From: CAZGZU01 sp964529855
Lineage (GTDB): Bacteria; Patescibacteriota; Minisyncoccia; Portnoybacterales; UBA2143
Assembly (NCBI GenBank): GCA_964529855.1
Contig: CAZGZU010000020.1
Span: 1-10,461, forward strand
Direction: 5' to 3'
DNA length: 10,461 bases
The notes beneath the pieces were generated by a model, which was not told where the DNA came from, ran no database searches, and worked only from the letters and a program-made list of their open reading frames with translations. Each line of letters begins with the position of its first letter. Position 1 is the stretch's first letter. This document shows positions 1 through 6,365 of this stretch, piece after piece. The position numbers and the translations under genes are program-made.

Positions 1-770
1 TATTTAACGTAAATAGGTTCATTTCTCTTATCCCGATGCGGCTCTGGACTCAAATATGGACAATCAGTTTCCAATAATATTTTTTCTAAAGGCAATTGTT
101 TAATCACTTTGTCATAATCCCGGGCATAGGTAATCAAGCCGTTAAAACCGAAATAAAAGCCCATTTCCAAAAGCTTTTCCGCTTGCGACCAGCGTCCCAT
201 AAAACAATGAAGCACTCCTTTAAGCGGGCTGCCGCCGGCTCCCGGACAAGCCATCGGACAAGTAGCGCAACCTGCGTTAAAAAAGGTTAAAATTCCAATC
301 AAATCATCATAGGCCTTGCGGCAATGAAAAGCCACCGGCTTGCCTGTTTGCTGGGCCAATTCCAATTGTTCTATGAGAACTTCTTTTTGCTTATCTCTGG
401 CCTCCTGACTGACTTCATCGCCATATTCAAGACCAATTTCCCCCAGAGCAACTGTTTTAGGATGCTCTAATAATTTCTGATACTTATCTTTATCAAACTT
501 CTCAAATTCCCTTTCTGAAATACTGCCGTCCCATTCCTTTTCCCGTCCTCCCTCATAAACATGAATGGGATGCAAGCCAACCATTGCATAAACACCCTCC
601 TTATATTTTTCAGCGTACTCCACGGCTCGTCGGCTGGTACTATATTGAGCACCCACGTTAATTACCCAGATATTCTCCTTTAAGGCGCGCTTAATCACCT
701 TATCGCCATCATCCTTAAAAGCATTGAAATTAACATGGGCATGGGTATCAATTAATAATGGTTTGGACAT
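1..770 (-). CDS. tatD: TatD family metal-dependent hydrolase (3' end cut by window edge)
   Basis: This is the N-terminal 256 residues of a TatD-family deoxyribonuclease/hydrolase, a TIM-barrel metalloenzyme linked to DNA 3'-end processing. Visible metal-site motifs are the N-terminal DTHAH (H10, H12), GLHP (H67), GEIGLEY with E111, FHCRKA with H149, VLHCF with H188 and ETDCPYLSPEPHR with D236. The family usually reads GL-D-Y at the fourth motif; here it is GLEY. Between H149 and H188 there is an extra segment of roughly 15-20 residues holding CATCPMAC (C168, C171, C175), which I do not expect in standard TatD. The ORF is open to the left edge; only a short C-terminal helix should be missing. 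I chose the ATG at 770 because a well-formed promoter predicts transcription starting exactly there; an in-frame ATG at 788 is the alternative but would lie inside that promoter's spacer. It diverges from the SdpI-family gene. The fold assignment is secure, the precise substrate is not. Confidence 0.93.
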   Translation of the reverse strand, partial: MSKPLLIDTHAHVNFNAFKDDGDKVIKRALKENIWVINVGAQYSTSRRAVEYAEKYKEGVYAMVGLHPIHVYEGGREKEWDGSISEREFEKFDKDKYQKLLEHPKTVALGEIGLEYGDEVSQEARDKQKEVLIEQLELAQQTGKPVAFHCRKAYDDLIGILTFFNAGCATCPMACPGAGGSPLKGVLHCFMGRWSQAEKLLEMGFYFGFNGLITYARDYDKVIKQLPLEKILLETDCPYLSPEPHRDKRNEPIYVK

Positions 771-776
771 AAAATC

Positions 777-805
777 ATCATAGCTCATCCAAGACCTATT
801 TTCAA
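777..805 (-). promoter_or_regulatory. Sigma70-like promoter for tatD, predicted leaderless
   Basis: On the minus strand the -35 box TTGAAA (805-800) and the -10 box TATGAT (782-777) are separated by 17 nt. Six bases lie between the -10 box and the ATG at 770, so the expected +1 is the A of the start codon. No Shine-Dalgarno sequence lies at a normal distance from 770, which fits a leaderless mRNA. The promoter is predicted from sequence only. Confidence 0.6.
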
Positions 806-826
806 GTAATAGTATTGTGGTATAAT
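799..826 (+). promoter_or_regulatory. Extended -10 promoter for the SdpI-family gene
   Basis: The plus strand has a perfect TATAAT (821-826) preceded by TGG (818-820), an extended -10 element. A weak -35 box TTTTCA (799-804) sits 16 nt upstream. The expected start is near 833, giving a very short leader that holds AAGGAA (835-840), a Shine-Dalgarno sequence 8 nt before the ATG at 849. The -35 region occupies the same bases as the divergent tatD -35 box (800-805). Confidence 0.65.
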
Positions 827-848
827 ATATAAGAAAGGAATAATTCTT

Positions 849-1484
849 ATGAAAAAAACTACTATCTTAATTCTACTCATAATCATATTATCCTTTGCGG
901 CTGGCATTTATCTTTATCCCAAGATGCCTGAGCAAATGGCTGCTCACTGGAATAGCCAGGGTGAGGTTGACAGCTATATCTCAAAATTCTGGGGCTTGTT
1001 TATAATGCCCCTGGTTTCTTTGGGCATACTTCTGCTTTTTCTGCTAATTCCCAGGATAGACCCTTTAAAAAAGAACATTGACAAATTCAGGAAATACTTT
1101 GACGGGTTTATTCTGTTGATTGTCATCTTTCTCCTCTATATCTATTCCTTATCAATCGCCTGGAATCTCGGTCATCGGTTTAATATGACTCAGGCGCTTA
1201 TCCCGGCCATAGCTGTTCTCCTTTTCTATGGAGGCGTTCTTCTCAAACAAGCCAAAAGAAACTGGTTTATTGGCATCCGGACTCCCTGGACCCTAAGCAG
1301 CAATATTGTCTGGCAAAAAACCCATCAATTAGGCAGCCGGTTGTTCAAACTGCTCGCTTTTGTCATTCTTTTAGGACTATTCTTTCCCAAATATCTTCTC
1401 TGGTTTATTCTACTGCCAGTTATAGTAGTTGTTCTCTATCTAATCATCTATTCTTATTTGGAATATCAGAAACAGAAGAAATAA
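849..1484 (+). CDS. SdpI/DUF1648 family integral membrane protein
   Basis: This 211-aa polytopic membrane protein matches the SdpI family, named after the Bacillus subtilis immunity protein against the SdpC toxin; most homologues are uncharacterised. The N-terminal DUF1648 signature is visible as a helix (about 5-23) followed by HWNSQGEVDSY (33-43), and the C-terminal SdpI signature as NWFIGIRTPWTL (138-149) followed by VWQKTH (154-159). Predicted membrane helices are near 5-23, 49-68, 86-105, 115-133, 166-179 and 183-203, with a lysine-rich cytoplasmic tail. The start is supported by AAGGAA 8 nt upstream and by a TATAAT promoter. It is the only plus-strand gene and is monocistronic, lying between the tatD promoter and a terminator. 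No sdpC-like toxin or sdpR regulator is visible nearby, so a role in toxin immunity is only an analogy. Confidence 0.88.
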   Translation: MKKTTILILLIIILSFAAGIYLYPKMPEQMAAHWNSQGEVDSYISKFWGLFIMPLVSLGILLLFLLIPRIDPLKKNIDKFRKYFDGFILLIVIFLLYIYSLSIAWNLGHRFNMTQALIPAIAVLLFYGGVLLKQAKRNWFIGIRTPWTLSSNIVWQKTHQLGSRLFKLLAFVILLGLFFPKYLLWFILLPVIVVVLYLIIYSYLEYQKQKK

Positions 1485-1504
1485 CTAAATCTTCCTGTAA
1501 TAAT

Positions 1505-1535
1505 AAAAAGCCCGGTCTTTTGACCGGGCGTTTTT
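1505..1535. terminator. Bidirectional rho-independent terminator
   Basis: A perfect 8-bp GC-rich stem GCCCGGTC / GACCGGGC (1510-1517 with 1522-1529) encloses a TTTT loop. TTTTT follows on the plus strand (1531-1535) and AAAAA precedes (1505-1509), giving a T-tract on the minus strand as well. It sits between two converging transcription units, the SdpI-family gene from the left and rsmI-metG from the right, and should end both. Confidence 0.92.
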
Positions 1536-1557
1536 GATGATACAAAAATTGTCCTTC

Positions 1558-1794
1558 TCATTCCTCCCGAAAAAGCAATTCGAGAGCCTCTTGGGTAGTG
1601 ATTTCGCGCCTTCGCCCCACCAAGTTTGAAGCAGGGCCTATTAGCAGCGAAGAAAGGCGAATCTTCTTTTTACAACAAGCAGTCTTCCCTAAAACATGCT
1701 TGTCCCAGTCATCAGGCCTTGATTCTTCAGGCCTGGGATAAAGAACAATCAGTTGAGCGCCGCACTCTGGACAATTCTTACCAAGCTCTATCAT
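1558..1794 (-). CDS. Small protein with zinc-ribbon-like cysteine motif, function unknown
   Basis: I do not recognise this 78-aa protein. Its N-terminus has NCPECGAQL with a CxxC knuckle (C8, C11), and a second cysteine pair follows at C40-C41 in a lysine-rich patch (CCKKK). Together these could form one zinc-ribbon-like site, although the second half is CC rather than CxxC. The C-terminal half is charged and ends in a predicted helix (TTQEALELLF). The start is well supported by AGGAGG (1801-1807) 6 nt before the ATG, the strongest Shine-Dalgarno sequence in the window. It lies 30 nt downstream of metG and is probably the last gene of the rsmI-metG transcript. A zinc-binding or nucleic-acid-binding adaptor is a guess from the cysteines alone. 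Confidence 0.75.
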   Translation of the reverse strand: MIELGKNCPECGAQLIVLYPRPEESRPDDWDKHVLGKTACCKKKIRLSSLLIGPASNLVGRRREITTQEALELLFREE

Positions 1795-1824
1795 AATCTA
1801 TCCTCCTTTTGATTAATAAGAGTT

Positions 1825-3252
1825 CTACAACCGAGGGAACAAGGCCTCGGCTTTTTTGTTTTGTTTGAGCTGCTTTAAAATTTTCTCTGACGTTTCCGGG
1901 ATAAATGGTTTTAATAAATTAGCGATTTCTTTTATGGCTGATAAAAGTTCTGAAATAACCTGGTTAAACTTTTCCTGATTATTCTTAGCTAATCCCCAGG
2001 GTTTGTTCTTTTCAATATACTCATCGCAAACAGAAATCACCTTCCAGACAGCATCCAGGGCTTCATTAAGCTTAATATCCTTAAGGGCCTGCTCATATCT
2101 TTTTTGAGCAGCTTTAATTTCTTTATCAAGAGCTGACTTGCTGGGTGACTTGACCTTGGCCTTCTCTGACAAAGTCAAAACCCGGCTGACCAAGTTGCCC
2201 AAACCATTGGCAAGGTCGGCATTATAGCGCTCCTCCAAACGCTTAATGCTAAAATCACCATCCTGACCAAAAGAAATCTCTCTTAAAAGAAAATACCTGA
2301 CCGCATCTGCGCCATATTTATCAGCCAGATAAACCGGGTCAATAACATTACCCAAGGTCTTGCTCATTTTCTGTCCGTCAATAGTGAAGAATCCATGGAC
2401 AAAAATTCTTTTAGGCAGTTTTAAGCCAATTGCTAAGAGCAGGGCCGGCCAGTAAACAGCATGAAATTTGACAATGTCCTTGGCAATCAAATGAAGATCA
2501 GCTGGCCAAAACTCTTTAAATTTTTTCGGATTATTCTCATAACCAATAGCTGTGATATAGTTGGCTAAGGCCTCTACCCAAACATATATTCTCTGTTTTT
2601 TATCAAAGGGCAAATCAATTCCCCATTTTACTTTTTGCCGCGAAATGGAAAGATTGCCTAAATCCTGTTTTAACAAAGAAAGAACTTCCTTTCTCCGTTC
2701 TTTGGGTTCAATTACTATCTTATCCTTTTCAATCAATTCTTTAACTTGAGGCAAAAAATCAGTCAGTTTGAAAAAATAGTTTGTTTCGGAAACTAATTTT
2801 GGCTCCTTTTTATGAAGGGGACACTTACCATCAACTAAGTCCTTTTTAAAAACAAAATCCTCACAGCCAGCGCAATACAAGGCCTGGTATTCGTCCTGAT
2901 AAACCTTGCCACTTTCCTTTAATTTCAATAAAAATTTCTCTACGCCTTTTTGATGCCTTGGTTCAGTTGTCCTGATAAAATCATCGTAAGAAATATTAAG
3001 TTTTTGCCAGGCCTTTTTAAACAGCTTGGCTATCTCATCAACAAACTCCTGGGGCGACTTACCGGCTTTTTTGGCAGCCTGGGCAATGTTCTCTCCGTGT
3101 TCGTCAGTGCCGGTTAAAAAGAAAACTTTCTCGCCTTTTAAACGATAATAGCGAGCCAGCACATCAGCCGCCACGGTCGTATAGGCCGTGCCAATGTGGG
3201 GCGCCTGATTAGTATAATATATGGGAGTAGTGATGTAGAATTTCTTAGGCAT
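1825..3252 (-). CDS. metG: Methionyl-tRNA synthetase
   Basis: This class Ia synthetase charges tRNA-Met with methionine in the cytoplasm. The Rossmann core shows the HIGH-type signature HIGT (19-22) and GTDEHG (48-53). The zinc/connective-peptide insertion has CAGC (C127, C130) and CPLH (C144, H147). The KMSKS loop reads KMSKT (295-299) and is followed by LGNVIDP. An all-helical anticodon-binding domain follows, including NKPWGLAK. At 475 aa it ends with that domain and lacks the C-terminal OB-fold (Trbp111/EMAPII-like) seen in longer bacterial MetRS. Its ATG lies 4 nt after the rsmI stop, with only a weak GGGAAA upstream, so translation is probably coupled. It is followed by the 78-aa cysteine-motif gene. 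Confidence 0.97.
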   Translation of the reverse strand: MPKKFYITTPIYYTNQAPHIGTAYTTVAADVLARYYRLKGEKVFFLTGTDEHGENIAQAAKKAGKSPQEFVDEIAKLFKKAWQKLNISYDDFIRTTEPRHQKGVEKFLLKLKESGKVYQDEYQALYCAGCEDFVFKKDLVDGKCPLHKKEPKLVSETNYFFKLTDFLPQVKELIEKDKIVIEPKERRKEVLSLLKQDLGNLSISRQKVKWGIDLPFDKKQRIYVWVEALANYITAIGYENNPKKFKEFWPADLHLIAKDIVKFHAVYWPALLLAIGLKLPKRIFVHGFFTIDGQKMSKTLGNVIDPVYLADKYGADAVRYFLLREISFGQDGDFSIKRLEERYNADLANGLGNLVSRVLTLSEKAKVKSPSKSALDKEIKAAQKRYEQALKDIKLNEALDAVWKVISVCDEYIEKNKPWGLAKNNQEKFNQVISELLSAIKEIANLLKPFIPETSEKILKQLKQNKKAEALFPRL

Positions 3253-3256
3253 ATTA

Positions 3257-3916
3257 TTATTTCCCGATAATTACCACAAATTCGCCTCTGACTTTGTCCT
3301 GGTCAATTTGCTTAATGATTTCTCCGGCCTGACCGCGGTAGATTGTTTCAAATTTTTTGGTTAGTTCGCGGCAGACAACGATTTCTTGAGTGGCCGGGAG
3401 TTCCTGCAGGGTTTTCAAAATGCGGTGAGGTGACTCATAAAAGACAATCGTGTGTTTTGAACCAACCACTTCCTGAAAAAACTTTTTTCTTTTTTTCTTG
3501 GCTGGCGGGAAGCCGAGAAAAACAAACTTATCGGCTGGCAGACCAGCCACGCTTAAAGCGGTAATCAAAGCCGAAGCGCCGGGAATGGGAACTATTTTCA
3601 AGCCAGGCGCTTGTTCAACCAGATATTGAATCAGCTTGGCTCCGGGGTCGCTGATACCAGGCGTACCCGCATCAGAAACCAGAGCCAGGTCTTTGCCTCG
3701 TTTTAGCTGCTCTAAAATATACTTAACCTTAGTCAGCCGACTATGCTGGTGATAACTAACAATTGGCTTGCTAATCTGATAACGGGCTAAAAGCTTCTTA
3801 GTTACCCGACTATCTTCAGCCAGAATTAAATCCACCTGCTTGAGAATATACAAAGCCCTTTTGGTAATATCTTCCAAATTACCAATTGGCGTACCTATTA
3901 TATATAAAGTACCCAT
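3257..3916 (-). CDS. rsmI: 16S rRNA (cytidine(1402)-2'-O)-methyltransferase
   Basis: RsmI is a SAM-dependent tetrapyrrole-methylase-fold enzyme that 2'-O-methylates C1402 in the decoding centre of 16S rRNA. From the ATG at 3916 the protein starts MGTLYIIGTPIGNLEDIT, the canonical N-terminus. Other family motifs are ILAEDSR (31-37), SDAGTPGISDPG (81-92), PIPGASA (110-116), GFPP (135-138), FYESPHR (159-165) and CRELTKKFE (182-190). An in-frame start at 3952 would add 12 residues, but that extension is encoded by a terminator hairpin and by promoter DNA, so I reject it. At 219 aa it ends soon after the catalytic fold (GEFVVIIGK) and lacks the extra C-terminal domain of longer RsmI proteins such as the E. 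coli enzyme. It is the first gene of a unit with metG. Confidence 0.96.
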   Translation of the reverse strand: MGTLYIIGTPIGNLEDITKRALYILKQVDLILAEDSRVTKKLLARYQISKPIVSYHQHSRLTKVKYILEQLKRGKDLALVSDAGTPGISDPGAKLIQYLVEQAPGLKIVPIPGASALITALSVAGLPADKFVFLGFPPAKKKRKKFFQEVVGSKHTIVFYESPHRILKTLQELPATQEIVVCRELTKKFETIYRGQAGEIIKQIDQDKVRGEFVVIIGK

Positions 3917-3922
3917 GGCATT

Positions 3923-3952
3923 ATTGTATACAAAAACCGCCCTTTCTGGCAA
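3923..3952 (-). promoter_or_regulatory. Sigma70-like promoter for rsmI-metG, predicted leaderless
   Basis: On the minus strand TTGCCA (3952-3947) and TACAAT (3928-3923) are separated by 18 nt. Exactly six bases separate the -10 box from the ATG at 3916, so the expected +1 is the A of the start codon. The -35 box lies in the loop of the preceding operon's terminator hairpin, and that terminator's T-tract lies in the promoter spacer. Confidence 0.6.
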
Positions 3953-3959
3953 GGACGGT
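3931..3959 (-). terminator. Rho-independent terminator of the glyS-to-AI-2E operon
   Basis: Read on the minus strand, a 9-bp stem ACCGTCCTT / AAGGGCGGT (3959-3951 with 3944-3936, one G-U pair) with a 6-nt loop is followed by TTTTT ending near 3932. It is oriented to end transcription coming from the AI-2E gene and lies just before the rsmI start. Confidence 0.8.
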
Positions 3960-3960
3960 C

Positions 3961-4079
3961 CAAAGCCCGGCCTGAAAACATACGGCCTAATTAAGGTTCG
4001 GTCTCTTGAATACGACCTTGCTCCGCAAGGTCGTAGTTCTCGAGGCCAAACCTTACGTATGTTTTCAGTTCGGACTTTG
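3961..4079. repeat. 119-nt near-palindromic hairpin element
   Basis: The two arms pair almost throughout: 3961-3965/4075-4079, 3967-3970/4070-4073, 3972-3984/4056-4068 (13 bp, core CTGAAAACATACG), 3992-3998/4049-4055, 4000-4005/4042-4047, 4008-4010/4037-4039 and 4011-4020/4026-4035 around the 5-nt loop CTCCG. That is about 48 pairs including a few G-U, with one 7-nt bulge (3985-3991) on one arm. The ends are CAAAG and CTTTG. It begins 1 nt after the AI-2E stop codon and precedes the terminator. No target-site duplication is evident. It could be a small mobile-type inverted repeat (MITE/REP-like) or a 3'-UTR RNA structure. Confidence 0.85.
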
Positions 4080-4080
4080 A

Positions 4081-5091
4081 TTACTTCTTCTGAAAATCCT
4101 TGAAAAATTCAGCGGCCGCTGCAGTTAAAGGCACGGCTAAAATAATTCCCAAAATGCCGGCTAATTTAGCGCCAATCAGCATAACCACAATAATAACAAT
4201 CGGACTCAAACCCACCGTCTTTTTCATTACCTGGGGGACAATCAGATAGTTCTCTATTTGCTGAACAACCACGTAGAGAATAATAACTAATAAAGCCAAA
4301 ACAGGTGACTGGACAAAAGCCAGAATAACAGCCGGGATAGCCGCCACAATAGGTCCGACATAAGGGACAATTTCAAAAAGAGCGGCTATTAAAGCTAAAG
4401 TCAGGGCATATTTCACGCCTAAAAGATGCAAACCAAGTAAAATCAAAAGACCGACAATCAGCATCAAAAGCAACTGCCCTCTTAACCAGCTCCCTATTTT
4501 CACCTGAATCCGCTCAATCAAATCAGCCAGATAATGCTGGTGCTCGTCAGGCGTTAAAGAAACCAAAAATCTTTTGACCCCCTTTTCCTGAACCGCTAAA
4601 TAAAAGGAAATGACCAGAACAATTATGGCGGAAAACAGACCGCCGAACAGACCGATAATCGTCCCGAAAACACTGGAAGCGGCCTGACTTAAGCGGCTGC
4701 TAATCTTGTCTAAGAGAGACTGCAAATTACCCTCAATCCGATACTTGCCCCACCATTCCTGAAAACTCAAACCTATTTTCTCCATAAATTCAGGGAAATG
4801 ACTGGCTAACTGTTTAACCTGTTCAGCCAAAGGAGGAAAAACCAAACTGACCACCAAACCGATTAACAGGGAAAAAAGCAGATAAATGAAAATTACTCCC
4901 AGAAGACGCGGCACCCGGTGTCTCTGGAGCCAGCTGACCGGCCCGTTAAGAGCCGAAGCAACCACAATGGCTATCAAAACAATTAAAAGAATATCCCGAA
5001 TCAAATACAAAAAAATCAAACCCACTAAAATAATAATGGCCCGGAAAATAGTTGAACTGGAGATATTAATGCTTTGGGAATTATCCATCAT
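4081..5091 (-). CDS. AI-2E family transporter-like membrane protein
   Basis: This 336-aa polytopic membrane protein belongs to the AI-2E (TqsA/YdiK/PerM) family, whose members have been linked to autoinducer-2 export or cation/proton antiport; most are of unknown substrate. The N-terminus is short and polar, followed by two hydrophobic helical regions (about 15-48), a third (64-86), an amphipathic soluble stretch (87-140), then family landmarks: FYLAVQEKGVKRFL (163-176), GSWLRGQLLLMLIVG (200-214), FEIVPYVGPIVAAIPA (239-254) and QIENYLIVPQVM (278-289). The total is about eight membrane helices. Its ATG shares its A with the TAA stop of the M16 protease gene (TAATG) and has no Shine-Dalgarno sequence, so translation is probably coupled. 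It is the last gene before the long hairpin and the terminator. The transported compound cannot be inferred. Confidence 0.92.
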   Translation of the reverse strand: MMDNSQSINISSSTIFRAIIILVGLIFLYLIRDILLIVLIAIVVASALNGPVSWLQRHRVPRLLGVIFIYLLFSLLIGLVVSLVFPPLAEQVKQLASHFPEFMEKIGLSFQEWWGKYRIEGNLQSLLDKISSRLSQAASSVFGTIIGLFGGLFSAIIVLVISFYLAVQEKGVKRFLVSLTPDEHQHYLADLIERIQVKIGSWLRGQLLLMLIVGLLILLGLHLLGVKYALTLALIAALFEIVPYVGPIVAAIPAVILAFVQSPVLALLVIILYVVVQQIENYLIVPQVMKKTVGLSPIVIIVVMLIGAKLAGILGIILAVPLTAAAAEFFKDFQKK

Positions 5092-6365
5092 TATAATCTA
5101 AGTATTTTATCAAAACGTTTTTTATCCTTAAATGGCCCGATTAAAGCCAAATTAAGCTTGGCTGATTTAAAAATATCCTGAGCCACCCGCTGAATATCAT
5201 TAGGGGTTACTGCCTCTATTTTAGCGAATTTTTGTTCTAAAGTCAAAATCTCCCCGGTAAGCAATTCCTGAAATGCGACAAAAGATGCCTGTTCGTCTGA
5301 TGACTCCATGCCAATCAAGGCCGTCCCTTTGGTATAGTCCTTGGCTTTTTTCAGTTCAGCAGGACTAATCTTTTCTCGGGCTATTTTTTTAAATTCCTGA
5401 AGAATCGTTTTAATGGCCCTCTCTACTTTTTGATTATCTATACCCGCCTCGACCAGTAAAGCGCCTGTATCAGTACTCAAGTCAACACCGGCTCCTATAT
5501 GATAAGCCAGGCCCTGTCTCTCCCGAACAGCAATCCATAAACGAGAACTCATATTGCCGCCCAGAATTACTCCTAATAATCCCAAAGCATATCTGTCCGG
5601 ATGAAACATATCATAAGCCCGCACTCCTAAATGAAGATGACTCTGGTCGGTCTTTTTGTAATAAATCAGGGATTGGGCCTGATGTTGTCTTTGCTTAACC
5701 GACAATTTGTCCTTAACCGGGCTTGTATTAATTGATTTAAAATATTGCTTAACTTTGTTAATGGCTGTTTGATGAGTAATGCTGCCGGCCACTACGATAA
5801 TGGTATTTTGAGAAGAATAATGCTCGTTTAGATATTTGATAAAATCAGCTCTTTTGATTTTTTTAATAACCTCTTCTCTGCCCAATACTCGCCAGCCGGC
5901 TGGCTGGTCGCCGTACAAAAGATTAGTCCAAAGATCTCTTACATAACTACTCGGCGTGTCCAAATACATGTTAATTTCCTGGAGAATGGTTCCTTTTTCC
6001 CGGTTAATTTCCTCCTGAGCTATTTTTGAATTCAGATAAATATCAGCCACCCAATCCAAAGCCACATCTAAATGACCGGCATCCACCTTGGCCCAGTAAC
6101 CGGTGTATTCCCGACCGGTAAAAGCATTGTAGCGGCCGCCGATTTTATCCAGAGGCTCAACCAGTTTTAAAGTGCTGGGATATTTCTTTGTCCCTTTAAA
6201 AAGCATATGCTCTAAAAAATGAGACAAACCATTAATATCCCTGCTCTCGTATTTAGAACCTGTGCCCACCAAAACCAAAACACTCACCGTTTTTGTGCTT
6301 TTCACCGGCACAGTCAGAATCCTTAAACCATTTTTCAGGGTTGTTTTTTTGTAATTACTTGGCAT
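5091..6365 (-). CDS. M16 family zinc metallopeptidase (processing-peptidase type)
   Basis: This is an M16B-type peptidase of 424 aa, related to mitochondrial processing peptidase and bacterial YmxG/PqqL proteins. The inverted zinc motif HxxEH is intact as HFLEH (49-53), and the third ligand is E130 in ILQEINMY, the 76-residue spacing typical of the family (HxxEH-X76-E); E123 occupies the second conserved glutamate position. NGLRILTVP near the N-terminus, YNAFTGREYTGYW (79-91) and LRVL/GREEVI-type segments are further landmarks. The second, inactive-type domain follows (GNMSSRLWIAVRERQGLAY). No signal peptide is present, so it is probably cytoplasmic. The ATG overlaps the end of the dodecin gene by 11 nt and has AAGGAA close upstream. 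The natural substrate is unknown. Confidence 0.94.
   Translation of the reverse strand: MPSNYKKTTLKNGLRILTVPVKSTKTVSVLVLVGTGSKYESRDINGLSHFLEHMLFKGTKKYPSTLKLVEPLDKIGGRYNAFTGREYTGYWAKVDAGHLDVALDWVADIYLNSKIAQEEINREKGTILQEINMYLDTPSSYVRDLWTNLLYGDQPAGWRVLGREEVIKKIKRADFIKYLNEHYSSQNTIIVVAGSITHQTAINKVKQYFKSINTSPVKDKLSVKQRQHQAQSLIYYKKTDQSHLHLGVRAYDMFHPDRYALGLLGVILGGNMSSRLWIAVRERQGLAYHIGAGVDLSTDTGALLVEAGIDNQKVERAIKTILQEFKKIAREKISPAELKKAKDYTKGTALIGMESSDEQASFVAFQELLTGEILTLEQKFAKIEAVTPNDIQRVAQDIFKSAKLNLALIGPFKDKKRFDKILRL

Noticed and set aside
771..788. An upstream in-frame ATG at 788 for tatD
   Set aside because: It lies inside the spacer of the best promoter, has no ribosome-binding site, and would add six residues not typical of the TatD N-terminus; it is kept only as a minor alternative.
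3917..3952. An in-frame upstream extension of RsmI that would add 12 residues (MPERAVFVYNNA)
   Set aside because: The extension is encoded by a terminator hairpin and the -10 region, has no ribosome-binding site, and the family's conserved N-terminus starts at the ATG at 3916.
4080..4080. A target-site duplication flanking the long palindrome
   Set aside because: The bases on the two sides (GGACGGTC at 3953-3960 and ATTACTTC from 4080) show no direct repeat, so transposition is not supported by flanks alone.
3840..4103. An 87-aa plus-strand reading frame over the rsmI start and the palindrome
   Set aside because: It runs antisense through rsmI coding DNA, its promoter, a terminator and the inverted repeat, and has no recognisable protein features.
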